This document shows, piece after piece, positions 42,196-57,100 of a stretch of 60,473 nucleotides of DNA. The first letter of the stretch is position 1. The number at the start of each line of letters is the position of its first letter. A model generated the notes under the pieces. It had not been told where the DNA came from, did not search any database, and worked only from the letters and a program-made list of their open reading frames with translations. Made by a program: the position numbers and the translations under genes. The stretch lies in assembly GCA_021730935.1 (NCBI GenBank), contig JAKFYJ010000020.1:1-60473 (forward strand). Reading direction: 5' to 3'. The stretch is from Elusimicrobiota bacterium. Lineage in GTDB: Bacteria > Elusimicrobiota > Elusimicrobia > 2-02-FULL-39-32.

Positions 42196-45100
42196 ATGCG
42201 ATCGAAATATAATATTTTCCGCGCGGAATCGGCTTGCAAGAAATTTTTTCTTGCGGGCCTTTTGGTGTTTTTCGGGGCGCTGATTTTGCCTCAAAAATCT
42301 CAGGCCGCGGCGATCGGCGGACTCGCAAACATCGGCGTCACAAATTCTTCTGCGAGCTTCAAGTGGACGAACCAGGCCGGCAAACAATATGTCGAAATGA
42401 TTACCTCGGCCGCGGCGACGGCGGTCGCGGCAAGCACGGGGATGAGCGCGGTGGATCAAAACACGACATACTATGCCACCCTTCTCCCCAACACGTCTTA
42501 TACTTTCCGAATCAAGGTCCACCTCGACGCCGAATCATCCTATGTGAGCCTCACCACCTGCACGGCGGCCAGCATGCCTTCCGGAAGCACGGTCACTCTC
42601 GTGGCGCCTTCAAGTTTCACGATGACCTGGGATCCGAAGGGAAATTCTCTCAACCCTCCCACGAGTTATCAGATCCAGATTTCCACTTCTTCCCAGGATT
42701 TCATTTCCAGGTCGTCTTCCATCACGTTTCTCATCACGCTCACCACCACGACGCTGATCCCGAACACCACCTATTTCATCCGGGGCCAGGCATTCAATCA
42801 CATCGGAATCTCTTCGCCCTCATCCCCTCAAAACTGGGTTCCAAGCATTTCCACCTGCACCCTCCCCGCCCTGGCGATTTCCTCCGTCACTTTTGTTTCG
42901 TCAAACTCCATCACCATGACCATCTCTTCCGGCTCGAACAGGAATGGAGGAAATTATAACGTCCAAATTTCCACGGACGCCAATTTCGGAGATTCGTTTC
43001 CCAATGCCTTTGTTTTCAGTTCGACCGGACTTCTCAATTCCGCCGCGACGACTTATGGCAACCTGCTCATCAGCACGACTTATTTTATCCGCGTCCGGAC
43101 CCTGTGGAACGGAGCGCCCAGATCAAACCTTGAATATAACGCCTCGGGTTATGTTTTGCTCTCGACTGCAACGCAACCCCTCCTTCCCACTGTCAGCGTT
43201 TCCGTGGGCGTTGGAAGCTTCACTGTCACAGTCGCCACGAGCCCCAATAACGGTTCCCTGCCGTATCAAATTTTTTATACGACCAGCTCAAATTTTGTCA
43301 CGCCTGTCACCTCTGTCACCCTTCCGTCGAATCAGATGGGCGTTCTTCAGGGGTATGCTGGGCTCGCCCCCAACACGACGTATTTCATCCGCGTCGCCGC
43401 TCTTTGGAACAGCGGCGGGGCCAACCTCCTCCTGGGCGCTTCTGCTTATACAAACATCATTGCCACCTGCACCTGGCCGTCCGTGGCTCATTCCTCGATC
43501 ACGGTCATCTCCACCAACTCCATCACGATGGTGATCTCTTCCGGGTCCAACACTGGCGGGAACTACAACGTTCAGATTTCCACGGACAGCGGATTCGGCT
43601 CCATCCTCCCGAACGCATCCGTGTTTTCCGCGACGGGGACTTTGTCTTCTGCCGCAACGACCTATGGCAACCTCCTCTTGGGCGCGTCGTATTATGTGAA
43701 AGTGAGGACCCTTTGGAGCGGGCAGCAGCAGAACCTTGCCGTCAACACTTCGGATTATGTTTATACTGCGACCGGGACCTTGCCCGTGTTGCCGTTCTTC
43801 CTGATGGACAATGTCGGACGCGATAGTTTCACCGTGACCGCTTCAACCGGGCTCAACAACAACGCGATGCCTTTTGAAATATCTTATTCCTCGACCTCGA
43901 ATTTTGTGAGTTTCGTCACCACCGTCACTCTCCCTCCGGCTCAGCTGGGCGTCGCTCAGCTGGTTTCCGGACTCAGGCCCAACACCACCTATTTCGCTCG
44001 AGCCAGAACGCTCTGGAACAGCGGCGGGGCCAACCTCCTCCTGGGCGCTTCAGGATACACCAACATCTTGTCCACCTGCACCTGGCCGTCTGTGGCTCAT
44101 TCTTCGATCACGGTCATCTCCACCAACTCCATCACGATGGTGATCTCTTCCGGGTCCAACACTGGCGGGAACTATAACGTTCAGATTTCCACGGACAGCG
44201 GATTCGGCTCCATCCTCCCGAACGCATCCGTGTTTTCCGCGACGGGAACTTTGTCTTCAGATGCCACGACTTATGGCAACCTCCTCTTGGGCGCGTCGTA
44301 TTATGTGAAAGTGAGGACCCTTTGGAGCGGGCAGCAGCAGAACCTCGCCGTCAACACTTCGGATTATGTCTATGCCTCCACTTCCACAAAACCCGTGCTT
44401 CCCAGTTTTCGGCTCATCGGCGTGGACATCGGGAGCTTCACGGTGCTTGTCGATTCCGGAGTCAACAATAACCCGATGCCGTTTGAACTTTCTCTTTCCA
44501 CTTCCTCCAACTTCAGGACTCCCGTCACCACAGGCGTTTATGACGCCGCGTTCAACGGCGTCCCAACCAGCACGGCAGGCCTTACTCCCAACACGACCTT
44601 TTTCATCCGCGCCCGTTCTTTCTGGAACAGCGGCGGACTGAATTTACAGCTTGGCGCTTCAGGTTATATCACCCTCTCCACCTGCACGCTCCCGGCGCTG
44701 TCGATTTCCTCCATCACTCTTGTTTCTTCCAACTCCGTGACGCTCCAAATCAGTTCCGGAGCCAACGCCTCAGGCGGGGGGAGGTTCAGCATCCGCATCT
44801 CCACTGACGCGAATTTCGGCGCGTCCCTCGCCAATGCCAAAGTGTTTTCATCCACGGGAATTCTGTCCGCGGCTGTCACCACATATGGGAACCTGCTCAC
44901 GGGGGCGAGTTATTATGTGCAGGTTCGGACTTTGTGGAACGGACAGCGCCAGGGCCTTGATCAAAATGCCTCGGGATATGTCCTGCTCTCGAGCGCGACG
45001 CTCCCCGTTCTGCCGGTCATTACGCTCTCTTCGTCCACGGCGGCCAGCCTCACGGCCGTGGTCAGCACGGGTTCCAACAACGATAATTTCCCCTACGAAA

Positions 45101-48100
45101 TTTCCGTTTCCTCAACCCCCAATTTTTCATCGAACGTCACCACCAGCACTTTTGCATCCGCTGATCTGGGAATCAGTTTCAGTTCCGCCGGACTGCTCCC
45201 CTCCACCTCCTATTTCATCCGCGCCCGCGCCCTTTGGAACAGCGCCGGTTCCAACCTCCTCCTAAACGCTTCCGGTTATGCTTCCGTTGTCATGAATTAT
45301 ATTTCCGCCCCATCCCCCGGGATTGTGAGCTATACGGTCTTCGGAGGGACCAGCGTCGCCGTCACTCTCTCGTCCAACACGCTTGCGGCCGGATCGACCC
45401 TGAGCATTTCGACCGGGGCTTTCCAAGCGAGCAATTCATCTTCCGGAATCCTTGGGGACAGCCTGGTGACTCTGACCATCGTAAACATCGACTCTTATAC
45501 CTCGTGTCCGCTTTATGCGCGCGCGATCAATTCAGACGGCTATGTGAGCTCATCAACCTTCATCGCCACCCTCGGGTTCGGTTCCACCGGCACGGTCGTC
45601 AGCATGAGGACCGGAAACTGGAGCGATGCCGGCACATGGAGGGGCGGCGTTGTTCCTGACAGATCCAACCCCGTCCTCATCCTTGCAGGCCACACGGTCA
45701 CCCTGGACCAGGACGCGACCGCTGGCAACGACATCTCGACCACGGCCGTGAAAATTTATGGAACCCTCACCTGGGGCGCTCCTCCGGGATGGGATTACAC
45801 CTTGACCTCGCGCGGATCGGTGGAGGTGATGAGCGGGGGTTCGCTCCTCATGGGAACGCCTTCGGTTCCAATCCCTTTCAACCGGACCGCCATGCTTATC
45901 CTGAACTCCACTTCCACGGCGAACGCTTATGGCCTGACGATTAACGATGGAGGGACCTTGACCGCCCAGGGAGGAGCCATGAAATATACCTCTCGGCTCT
46001 CCGCCACCGTTTCCCCGGGAGCCAGTGTCGTGAGCGTCGCCAATCCCCAGGACATCGAGGACTGGAAAGCGGGCGACTCCATCACGATTTCTTATTATGA
46101 CAACGACGTTTCCTTCATGCACACCACGGAAAAAGTTTCCATCTCAGCCGTTTCGGGAGCCCAAATCACACTCAGTGCTTCGCTCTCGTATATCCATAAC
46201 TCCTCAGCCATGGTTTCAAACCTCACCCGCAATGTCGTGATCAAAGGCGCGGACACGACGAACAAAGCCTATATCTTGAACCTGAACAGGACTGCGGCGA
46301 ATTTTGACCTGGATTATGTGCAAATCTCATACATGGGAAAAGCCATGACGAACCAGTGGGGCGTGACCTTCAGCTCCGGCGCCGCAGGGAGCCTCGACTA
46401 TTGCTCGATCCACGAAGGATACGCTGGCCTATTCCTGCAGAACTCATCGACGAACACCTTTTCGAATAACCTGATTTATTCGCACTCGAGCCCATTTTTC
46501 GGCGGCATCTATTCCATTGCGTCCTCGTCGAACTCCTTCATCTCAAATCAGCTCTATGCCAATGTCAACCAAGGGATTTATCTCAGAAATTCCACAGGGA
46601 ACATCCTGACCTCCAACCTTGCTTATGCAAACCGGGCCAGCGGGAGAGCCGGGATTTATCTTCAGTCGAGCAACAATAATATCCTGACCGCCAATCAATG
46701 TTCCGTGAACTATCACGGGATTTATCTTAACGCGAGCGACAAAAACACCCTCGCCTATAATCAGGCGAATTACAACGACTCTGGAACGGAGCTCAGCGAA
46801 GGCATCCACCTGGAACAATCCAGCCAGAACACGCTCAGATACAACAAAGCCCGGAACAACGTCGCTGCGGACCTGATGCTGAACAACTCCAGACGAAATA
46901 CGGTCGTCGGACAAGACAGCTCGATTTGGCTCTATCAGTCCGACAACAACACGCTCACCTCCAACACTTATTACATCCTGCTGGACTACTCCAACCGAAA
47001 CATCCTCGCCGACAACGATTTTCACGACGTCTCCAATATCGGGGGGGTCACTCTTGTCGCGGGGATCACCCTGAGGGATTCAAACAGCAACACGCTCCTC
47101 TCGAACCGGTCGTATAGCAACTTATACGGCGTCCAATTCCAGAACTCCTTGGACAATGCGGTCGTGGATTCTTCCCTGGGATACGACGCGAATGGAACTC
47201 GTCTGGCAAACACGACCGGGGACATATATTTTTATAACCCCGGAACTCAATCCGCCGTTTTCAAAAACAGTAAATTCAACGCTCCGACTTCGGCCGGACT
47301 TAATCGGGACGCGAACAGCCTTGTCTCGTATAAACACAACCAAACGCCGGGACTCACGCAAATCTGGGGAAATTATCGCGCCTTCGGATCCACGGTTTCA
47401 CTTGAGTATGCGAACCAGATTTATGCGTCCACCGCCACGATCCCAAAACTCATGCGCGGGGAGGGCCATGTCATCAATGTTGTTGTGACGGCGGACGCTT
47501 TTGCGGTGAGCCAGATCATCACCCTTGAATACCGCGGCGGCACATGGCATGTCGACGGCTCTTCCTCGGGCGCGGATCTGGTGACGCCTTTCACCGGAAG
47601 TTTCTCGGGCGGCGTGCCCGCCTCCGACTCACAGTTCACGATGGACTTCACCCCGAGCGGAACCCCCGCAGAAGGGGACACACTGGATTTCGCCCTGATC
47701 GCCGCTTCCAAGGACGCGGCCGTTCAGAAAAAACTGCTCTTCGGCGGCTCGGCCTCAGCATGGAACAACGGCCATTCGCGCCTGATTCTGAGCAGTTCCA
47801 GCACTTTCAAGGCGATCGGAACTCCGTCTTATCCCACCCTGATTGACTGGATCGACTCAGGCAACACTTATTACACGCTGATCGCCTCCGGCTCATTCGT
47901 GCAGATGCGGGATTTTTATGTCGCCCACATCGACACGGACGGACTGAAATTCGTGACGAGCCCCTCAACCCTTTCCATGAACAATGGCGTGTTTGATTTT
48001 GCGGAATCCGCCGGGTCCACCGGGACATTGATCCAGCTCTCGAGCGTCGCCACATCCGTGACCTGCGACGGCATCCTCTTCAAAGACAGCGCGGCCAATA

Positions 48101-51100
48101 AATCAACCCCTTTCAATGTCCGCGCAGAAGGTTTTCCTGCGGGTTCGCCGACGCTGAATTGGACCTTCACAAACTGGGGCGGAACTCGGGGAGGCGAAAC
48201 ATACAATTATGACTTGTTGGATCTCATTCATTGGACCTCGGACAGCTCTGCGCCCGGAAGCGTCACATCTCTCACCGCCCTCACCGATGCCTCCGACAAA
48301 GCCCAGATCTTGTGGGTGAGCCCGGGAGATGACGGGGATTCAGGGATCCTCGTCAACGGCAGTCAATTCGCGATTCAATTTTCCAGCTGGACGAATGATG
48401 ATCAGATTTCATGGTCCACCGCGAACGCGCAGGTCATCATTTCCACCCAAGATATCTCCGGCGGAACAACGCAGGGATACGCGGCGGAAGGGATGCTGGG
48501 GAACCGGGTTTATTATTTCAGGATCTGGACCCAGGACCCGGAAGGGAACTGGTCCTCGGGGCTTTCCGTCGGCGCCACAGCATATGTGAAAGATACGGAC
48601 GCTCCGGGAGCTGTCACGAGTTTGAGCGTTTCCACAGCGGGGGCCGGAGGGACCGCAATGCTGAATTGGACCGCTCCAGGAGACAACGGATATGTCGGTT
48701 CTCTGACGAGCGCCACGTTCGTCATCCAATATTCCACGAACGCCGCAGGAAACTTTTCCGGCGTGTGGTCAGCATCTGACGCTCAGACGCTCATCTCGAC
48801 ATCCGGCATCTCTCCGGCGGCGAATATATCCTGGCTGTTCACGGGACTGACGCCGAGGAGCACCTATTATTTCCGCGTCTGGACTTTGGATGAAGCGGGA
48901 TATTACAGCGCCGTTTCCGCCGGAGCAACGGGATATGTCCCCGGTTCCGGACTCATCACCTCAGCGGGGCCGGGGCCTTCGAACTGGAGCGACCCCGCGT
49001 CCTGGACGGGCGGCCTCGTTCCCAACAGCGGGGACCAGGTCGAAATTCTCTCCGGCCACACGATTATTTTAAACCGAAGCGCGGTGATCGGCGACGACAT
49101 CTCGACCACTGCTCTCAAAATATCCGGGACCCTCGCATGGGACACCGCTTCCAACATTCAGCTGACGGTGCGCGGAAGCGTGGAACTGATGGATGGAGGT
49201 TCCCTCACCCTGGGGACCGCGGGGTCTCCGATCCCCTCAAATCGGACCGCAACCTTGCTCCTCAATTCAACCTCTTCAGTGAACCTCTATGGGCTCACCG
49301 TCAATGACGGAAGTTCGCTCATTGCCCAGGGCGCGGTCAAAGACTCTGCTTCATCCCTTGCCGCCGACGCGTTCGTCGGTGACGCTTTCATTACGGTGAG
49401 TGCGGCAAACGAAATTGAAGGGTGGATCGCAGGAGACGACATCACCATCGGAAAAGCAGGCACCACGGGTTCCACAGAAAAGCGCTCCATCGCCAGCGTC
49501 TCGGGGACCCAAATATTCCTGAGCAGCGCTCTGACCTTCGTTCACGATTCGTCCGCCGCGGTCTGCAACCTCACGCGCAATGTCCAGATCAAAGGCGCCA
49601 GCGCGGTGAACGCCGGATACATCCTGAACCTCAACCGGACGCGGGCCAACTTTGATCTGGACTATGTTCAAATTTCGTATATGGGAAAAGCGGCGACGGA
49701 TAAATGGGGCGTGACTTTCAGTTCCAGCGCGGCAGGGACGATTAATTATTCATCCATCCATGAAGGCTATGCCGGACTGTATCTGCAGAACGCCTCTTCC
49801 AGCGGCTTCACCAACAACCTGATCTACAATCACAGCAACGGCATTTTCGGCGGAGTTTATCTGAACCTGAGCTCTTCCAACACCTTCACAGCCAACCACA
49901 GCTACGGCAACGCATACCACGGTTTTTCGCTTAACAACTCCGGCGACAATGTCTTCACTTCCAACCTCGCTTACGGCAACATAAAGTACGGGTTCAACCT
50001 CGGCTCCAGCAACACCCTCGCCTCCAACAGCGTTTTTTCCAACGCGGACTATGGGATTAATGTCACGGGGAGAAATAATCTTTTAACTTCCAATCTGGTT
50101 TATAACAATGGAGGCTCCAGCTATGGAGGAATCCTCCTCGGCGGGAGTTATAACATACTTCAATCGAATCAGATTTATTTAAACGGCACATATGGAATTT
50201 CTGTTTCCGCCTCAAATAATACGTTTGTGTCTAACCGTATCTATAGAAATGTGTATCAGGGCATCGACGGGACCTCCGTCAACAACAACACCCTGACTGC
50301 GAATGTCGTCTACAACAACGGTCAGGGCGGGATCACGTTCTTGGGCGGCAGCGGGCACCTGATCACTTCAAACCGGATATACGATAACCCCTTGTACGGA
50401 CTTCGGGTGGGCAACAATAACACGCTGACCTCCAATCAAATATATTCCAACAGCCCCGGAATCAACTGCGGAACCAACAACGCTCTGATCGACTGCCGCT
50501 TGGGATACGACGAAAACGGCAACAGCAAACCAAACACCACGGCCGAAATTTATACCAGCGCGTCAATCATCTCCATCACTCTCAAAAACTCCAGGGTCAA
50601 CCCTTCTTCAGGGTTCGATAAAACCGGATTAAACAGGAACGCAAACTATGTGCTGTCTCTCGGACACAACCAGACTCCGGGGCTTGTTCAGCTCTGGGGC
50701 GATTACAGGACTTTCGGGTCCACGTTTTCACTCGAGTATGCGAGCCAGATTTATGCCTCCACAGCCACGATCCCCAGAATCATGCGCGGCACCGGCCATG
50801 TCATCAACTCGGTTGTGACCGATGACGCCTTCGCCGAGTCCCAGCTGATCACGGTCCAATACCGCAACGGCAAGTGGCACATTGACGGTTCTTCGTCCGG
50901 CGCTGACATGGTGACGGCTTTCTCAGGAAGCTTCTCAGGCGGCGTGCCTGCGGCCAATTCCCAGTTTACAATGGATTTCACTCCGAGCGGTTCTCCGGCT
51001 GAGTGGGACACTCTGGACTTCGCTCTCGCCGCGGCCGCAAAGGACGCCAACACCCAGAAAAAATTGCTCTTCGGCGCCTCGGCTTCCTCATGGAACAACG

Positions 51101-54100
51101 GACACACGCGCCTGACATTGACCAGTTCTGGGACATTCAAAGCCGTCGGAACTCCCGCTCTCCCCACTCAGATCGACTGGCTTTCCTCAGGCGACACTTA
51201 TTATTCTTTCGTCGCCTCCGGAGCCCTCGTGCAGATGCAGGATTTCTATATGGCCCACATCGACACGGACGGGCTCAAATTCATCACCAACCCCTCCACC
51301 CTCTCCATGTCCAACGGAGTGTTTGATTACGCTGAAAAAGCCGGGTCCACCAACACCTTGATCCAGCTTTCCAGCGTCACCACAACCATGAGCATCAGTT
51401 CCGTTTCATTTTTGGACAGCAATTCAATCCCATCCAATCCGTCCAACGTCCGCGCCGAAGGCTTTCCGTCAGGATCTCCAACCCTGAACTGGACCTTTGA
51501 CAACTGGGGCGGAACCCGAGGGGGAGAAAATTATAATTATGATTTAACCGACAAAATTCACTGGGGAGTTTCCGACAGTTCCGCTCCGGCCTCTGTCACG
51601 AGCCTCACTGCTCTGGTCGGCCCCGGAGAAAACACCCTTGAACTCCGCTGGGTTTCTCCGGGAGACGATTTCCTGTCTGGAAATTTCAACGGCAATTTCA
51701 TCATTGAATACAGCACATGGCCTGTTTCCTGGTCCGTGGACACTTCCGGGGATTACGCTGAGAATAAGCACATCTTCATCGCCACCAATTCCGTTCCTCT
51801 GAGCAATCAGGGGAAGGCGATCACCGGACTCATCGCGGACACCGCTTATTTCTTCAGTCTTTGGAGCCAGGACGACACCGGGCTTTATTCTGATATCTCC
51901 AATGGAGCCACTCAGCAGGCGCCTTCCGATATTTTTGCCCCGTCCGCGATCAGTGATCTGATTGCGAGTGCCAACGTTTTCGAAGGAAGAATCGAGCTTG
52001 CCTGGACCTCGCCCGGAGACGATGCGTCCACCGGCACCCTGAACAGCGGGGTGTTCAGGATAAAATATGCGACATCTTCCATTCCAAACTTTGACGCGCC
52101 TCCGCCTTTCACCGGGACCGTGGATCTCTCCACCAGCGTCAGCGCCGGAACGCTTCAGGGATGCCTGGTGACGGGGCTCAATCCCGGAACCACCTATTTC
52201 TTTGCCGTTAAAACGCGGGACGACAATGGGAACTGGAGTTCCTGGTCCGTGGGAGGAAACGTCAACCGCCTCTCAAGCGCCTCTGTCTCAGACCTCACGC
52301 CCAAAAAACCCACCGGAATTTCCATCAGCTCGGTTTACGCTTCGAGCCTGACCCTTTCGTGGACCGATGCGGTTCCCCCGGCCTATGTCAACGACCTTGA
52401 TGCTTATTGGATTTTCCGCGCGACCTATTCATTTAATTCCAAATCCGATCCTTATGTCGTGCACATCGCGACAGCCGTCTATGGGACTGCGGCCTCCACT
52501 GTGAGCGCGGGTTTGAGCGCGGCCGCAACTTATTTTTACAGGATATCGACTCGAGACAAAGGCGATCAGGGCAACGGGCTTTACAGCACGGTCTTGGAAA
52601 GCGGTCTGACCGACGCTCTCAGCACAAGGACATTCGGGACAGAACTCCTGAATTACACATCCGTGGGGAGCGGAAACTGGATGGACCCTTCTGTTTGGGT
52701 GAACGGCGTTGTCCCAGGGCGCGGCCATGTGGTCAGGATCGCCAATGGGATCGTTGTGACTGCCACTTCGCCCGTGATCGTGGCATCCATCACCGTGTCC
52801 GGTGAATTGGATTTTGACGGGACAAATCAGGCCGCGGGCCTCACCATCGAAAACGGCGGCAAACTCATCAACAACGGCACGGTCAAAGTTCTCAACTCCG
52901 CCAACAGCGTGACCGTGCAGGGAGAGGCTGGAGGCGGAGTTGTTTTTTCCGGAACCCCCATCAATCTGAACGGCAGGAAGCTTTATCTTTCGAGGATCAA
53001 TCATGGTCCCGCCCTGACCCTCGCGAGCGGTGAAACCTTTGAGCTTTCGGGTCCGGCCACTTTCTATTCCCTCACAGCCCAATCCGGCAGTGCCTTCATC
53101 CAGGGAACGAATAACGCTCTCGTGATCACCGGCAACGCGGACCTTGCGGCGGGGACCTTCACCAAAGACGCGGGCACGGGAAAACTTAAATTTGCCGGGG
53201 ACCTCACCCTGACTTCAAACGATCAGGATCTCGGCAATGTGATCATCGGAAACAGTCCTGACACGATCACTCTCGGAAGCGATCTGACGGCCGCAAGCCT
53301 CACGGTGAATGCGGGCGATGTCTATAACACCAAGGGCTATGAAGTCACTCTCTCGGGAGACCTCGTGGTGATCGGCTCAGGCACCGTTGACGCCACGGAC
53401 ACGGCTCCTGCGAATGAAGGAGACGGCACGATCTTCTCCGTCGGAGGCAACTGGGTGATGGAATCCTCCACGGTGTTTACGGCTCACACTTCCAGCGTCA
53501 TCTTCAATGGTTCTTCCGCCCAGATCGTGAACATGCGCGGCAAGACTTTCAATATTTTGATCGCGTCCAACACTTCTGCCGCAGGCATCACCTTCAGCTC
53601 CACCTGGTCCGCAACCAAACTGGAGATGGCCGGACTCGCCGCTTCCGCGACCCTATATTTCCAGGGTGATTCCACATTCTCCGTTACAGGTTCCTTAAAT
53701 ATTGCGGGTTCATCAGGAAGATATGCCGTGCTCCGATCCACAAACTCCGGCGCCGCGTGGGGACTCAACCTGCAGAACGGAGCCGCGCAGACACTTGCTT
53801 ATGTCGATGTGAAAGATTCCAATGCCGGCTCCGGAACCCAGATCAATGCGTCGGACGGAACCTCGCTCAGCCGAGGCAACAACACGAATTGGAATTTCGG
53901 ATCCATAAGATACTGGGTGGCTTCAGCGCCGGGGAACTGGAGCGTGGACACGAACTGGTCAACCACCTCGGGCGGGGCAGGTGGAGCGGGAGCGCCCGGA
54001 GCGGGACAGCAGGCCATCTTTGATCCCAACGGGATCGGCGCCTGCAAACTTGACATGGATGTGATGGTCTCCACAATTTCGATCAGCACTTCCGCTCGGG

Positions 54101-57100
54101 GCGGATATCCCGGGTCCGTGGACACTTCGAGTTTCAGCGTGACGATGACCAGCTTCACGCTCCATTTCGGAACTTTTTATGCCCGCAACTCGACGATCAC
54201 CATCAATGGAGCCCTCTCCATGAGCAGCGGAACTTTCAACGCGAATGCCGCTTCCATAACGGTGAACCAGAATTTCCTCATGAGCAACGGCGTGTTTATT
54301 GGAGGGTCTTCCACCATGTCCGTCGTCGGCAACCTCACTCAAAATAACGGGGCTTATGTCATGGGCGGTTCCACCCTCACGGTTTTCGGCAACTTCACCA
54401 ACGGTTCCAGCGTGGATGCCGCAAAATATTCAGGAGGGAGCGGAACCCTCTTCCTGGCGGGAACTTCGAAAGTGTTGGCCGTGGATTGGTGCTTTGTCGG
54501 CGGGCCTTATTACAACAATGTCACGGTCCTGGGAAGTTATACGAATAATGGGTCCAACACTGACGCCTGTTTCTCCGGCGTGCTGAACGTCGTTGGAACC
54601 TTGAGCTTAAACGGATTGAGCCGGACCTCGGTCTTTAATACCACCATCACTGTTTCCGGGATTCTCGACGGGACGGGTCAACTGCAGTTGTGGGACGACG
54701 TCATGATGGGCACAGGCGGAACAATAAACCTCCCGATCGAATATTATCTGGACTACCAGGCGCCCGCAAGTTTCGGGCAAAAAATGCCGGCCCGGACATA
54801 CGGCGGAATCGTGACCGTAAAGGGCGGCGGGGCCACGGGCTCTCCCAAAGTCATCCTGCAGACCGGGAACCACACTTATAACGGCGGCCTGATAATCTAT
54901 GGAAACGGCGGCGCGTTCACGCTTGACGCGAACTCGTTCAATCCCAATGTCGTCATTTCCACCTTCCATTTTGCGCCTGAACTCGTCACTCTGAACGCAG
55001 GGTCAGGGAACTGGACCGTTCTCAACAACCTTTTCATTTCTTCGTCCACATTTAACGCGAACAGTTCCTCCATCTCCGTTGCTGGAAACGTCAACATCAG
55101 TTCCAGCGCCAAGTTCAACGCAGGCACCAGCACAGTGGCTTTCACAGGGAGCGGGACCCAGATGGTGCGCCTCTCCACAAACACTTTTGCTTATCTTTCT
55201 GTCACCAACACTTCGGCCGGCGGCGTGCGTTTCACGGAAAGCTTTTCAGCTTCAACCTTTTCCGCTTTGACAGCGGGAACCACCCTGCAATTTGCCACAG
55301 GAAACTCCAGCGTCACTGTCACAGGGCGCCTCGCCCTCGGCCCAACTTCCGGAACAAAAGTGGGTGTCCGGAGCATCTCTGACGGATCCCAATGGAAACT
55401 CAACCTGCAGGCCGGAGCCACACAGCAAGTCCGCAATGTGGACGCCAAGGATTCTGACGCCTCCAGCGGAGCGCAGATCATCGCCAACGACGGAAGCTCT
55501 CTCAGTTCAGGCAACAACACCAACTGGGATTTCGGGAGCCCCACGAATGTCACGGCTTCTGCGGTCACAATCTCTTCCATCACCGTGACCTGGAGCGCGG
55601 CCCCGGGCGCGAGCGGTGGTTACACCCTGGACGCCGCAACGGACAGCGCATTTGCTGGAACGCTCGTCACCACCACCACCGTCAGCAACGCGCTCCTTTC
55701 TCTTTCGTTCGGCGTCCTTTCTCCTCTCAACCCCAACACCTCTTATTATATCCGCGCAGGCGCCGTCTCAGGCTCGGCGACGTCTTATGCGAACTCGATT
55801 TCAACGGCCACTCTTCCCGCTCTTCCGACCCTCTCTCTTGTGTCGGTGGATTTCGACAACATCGTCGTTTCTGTCGGCAAGGGGTCCGCGAGCAACAATT
55901 TCCCGTTTGAGGTTTCATTTTCGTCGTATATCGATTTCTCTTCCGCCGTTTCGACAGCGACGCTTCCCGCAACCTCCATGGGCCTCTCAGTGAGCACTTC
56001 CGGCCTCGCCGCCAACACTTCCTATTATATCCGCGCCCGCGCTTTGTGGAATTCCGCCGGAACCAACCTGCTTTTCAATGCCTCGGGCTATACTCCCGTG
56101 ATGATTGCAACCACCACTTCCGTGACATTCATTTCCTCTCCCACGAATGTGACTGTTTTCGCCGTCGCTTCGGATTCCTTCTCCGTGAACTGGACCCTGA
56201 ACCCGGGGAACTCATATCGAATGCTCATCTCTTCAGTCTCAACCTTTTTGCCCCTCAAATCCATCGGGACAGGCGCTCTTGATCAAAACACCACCAGCTA
56301 TTCCGGGCTCTACGCGAACACGACCTATTATTTCGCGGTCAAGGTCTCAACCAATTCTGACCTCTATTATGCCCTGCCCGTCTCAACTGTCACTCCTCAT
56401 TCCTCGCCCCTTTATCGCGCCGTCACCCTTGACCACACGCAGGTGGCCAACACGGATCAGACCAATTTCCCCGTGGTGGTCAAAGGCACATTCTCTTATC
56501 TTGCGAGTGTCCCCAACGGCGGGAAAGTCCAGAACACCAGCGGATACGACATCGGGTTTTATTCCGATGACTCTCTCACCCAGAAACTCAGTTGGGAAAC
56601 AGAAACCTATGTTTCCACCAGCGGCTATGCGTGCTATTGGGTGAAGATCCCGAACCTCTCCCACACCGTGGACACCGTCATTTATATGGGCTATGGCGAT
56701 TCCAGAATTTCCACGGACCAGTCCAGCGCCACTGCCGTGTGGGACAGCAACTTTGTTGGCGTGTGGCATTTCACGAACGGGTTCACTCTCGGGGCGACGG
56801 ATTCCACTTCCAAAGGCAACGCGGGAAGCGTCACCAATGTGACTGCCGCTGTGGGTCTCGTCGGAGGCGCGGGGAGTTATGCCGCAGGAAATTCCAACAT
56901 AGATGTCGGCTCAGCGTCATCCCTGGACAATATTTCAAGCGGAACCATCACGGCATGGATCAATCCTGCCTCTGTGACTGGAAACAAATTTATCTATTCC
57001 AAATGGGCGGGGACAAACGATTTTCTCTTTACGCTCGGAGACTCAGCCGCCGGAGACATCCGTTTCGGCTATAACCGAACAGGCGGATCAGGCAACCTCA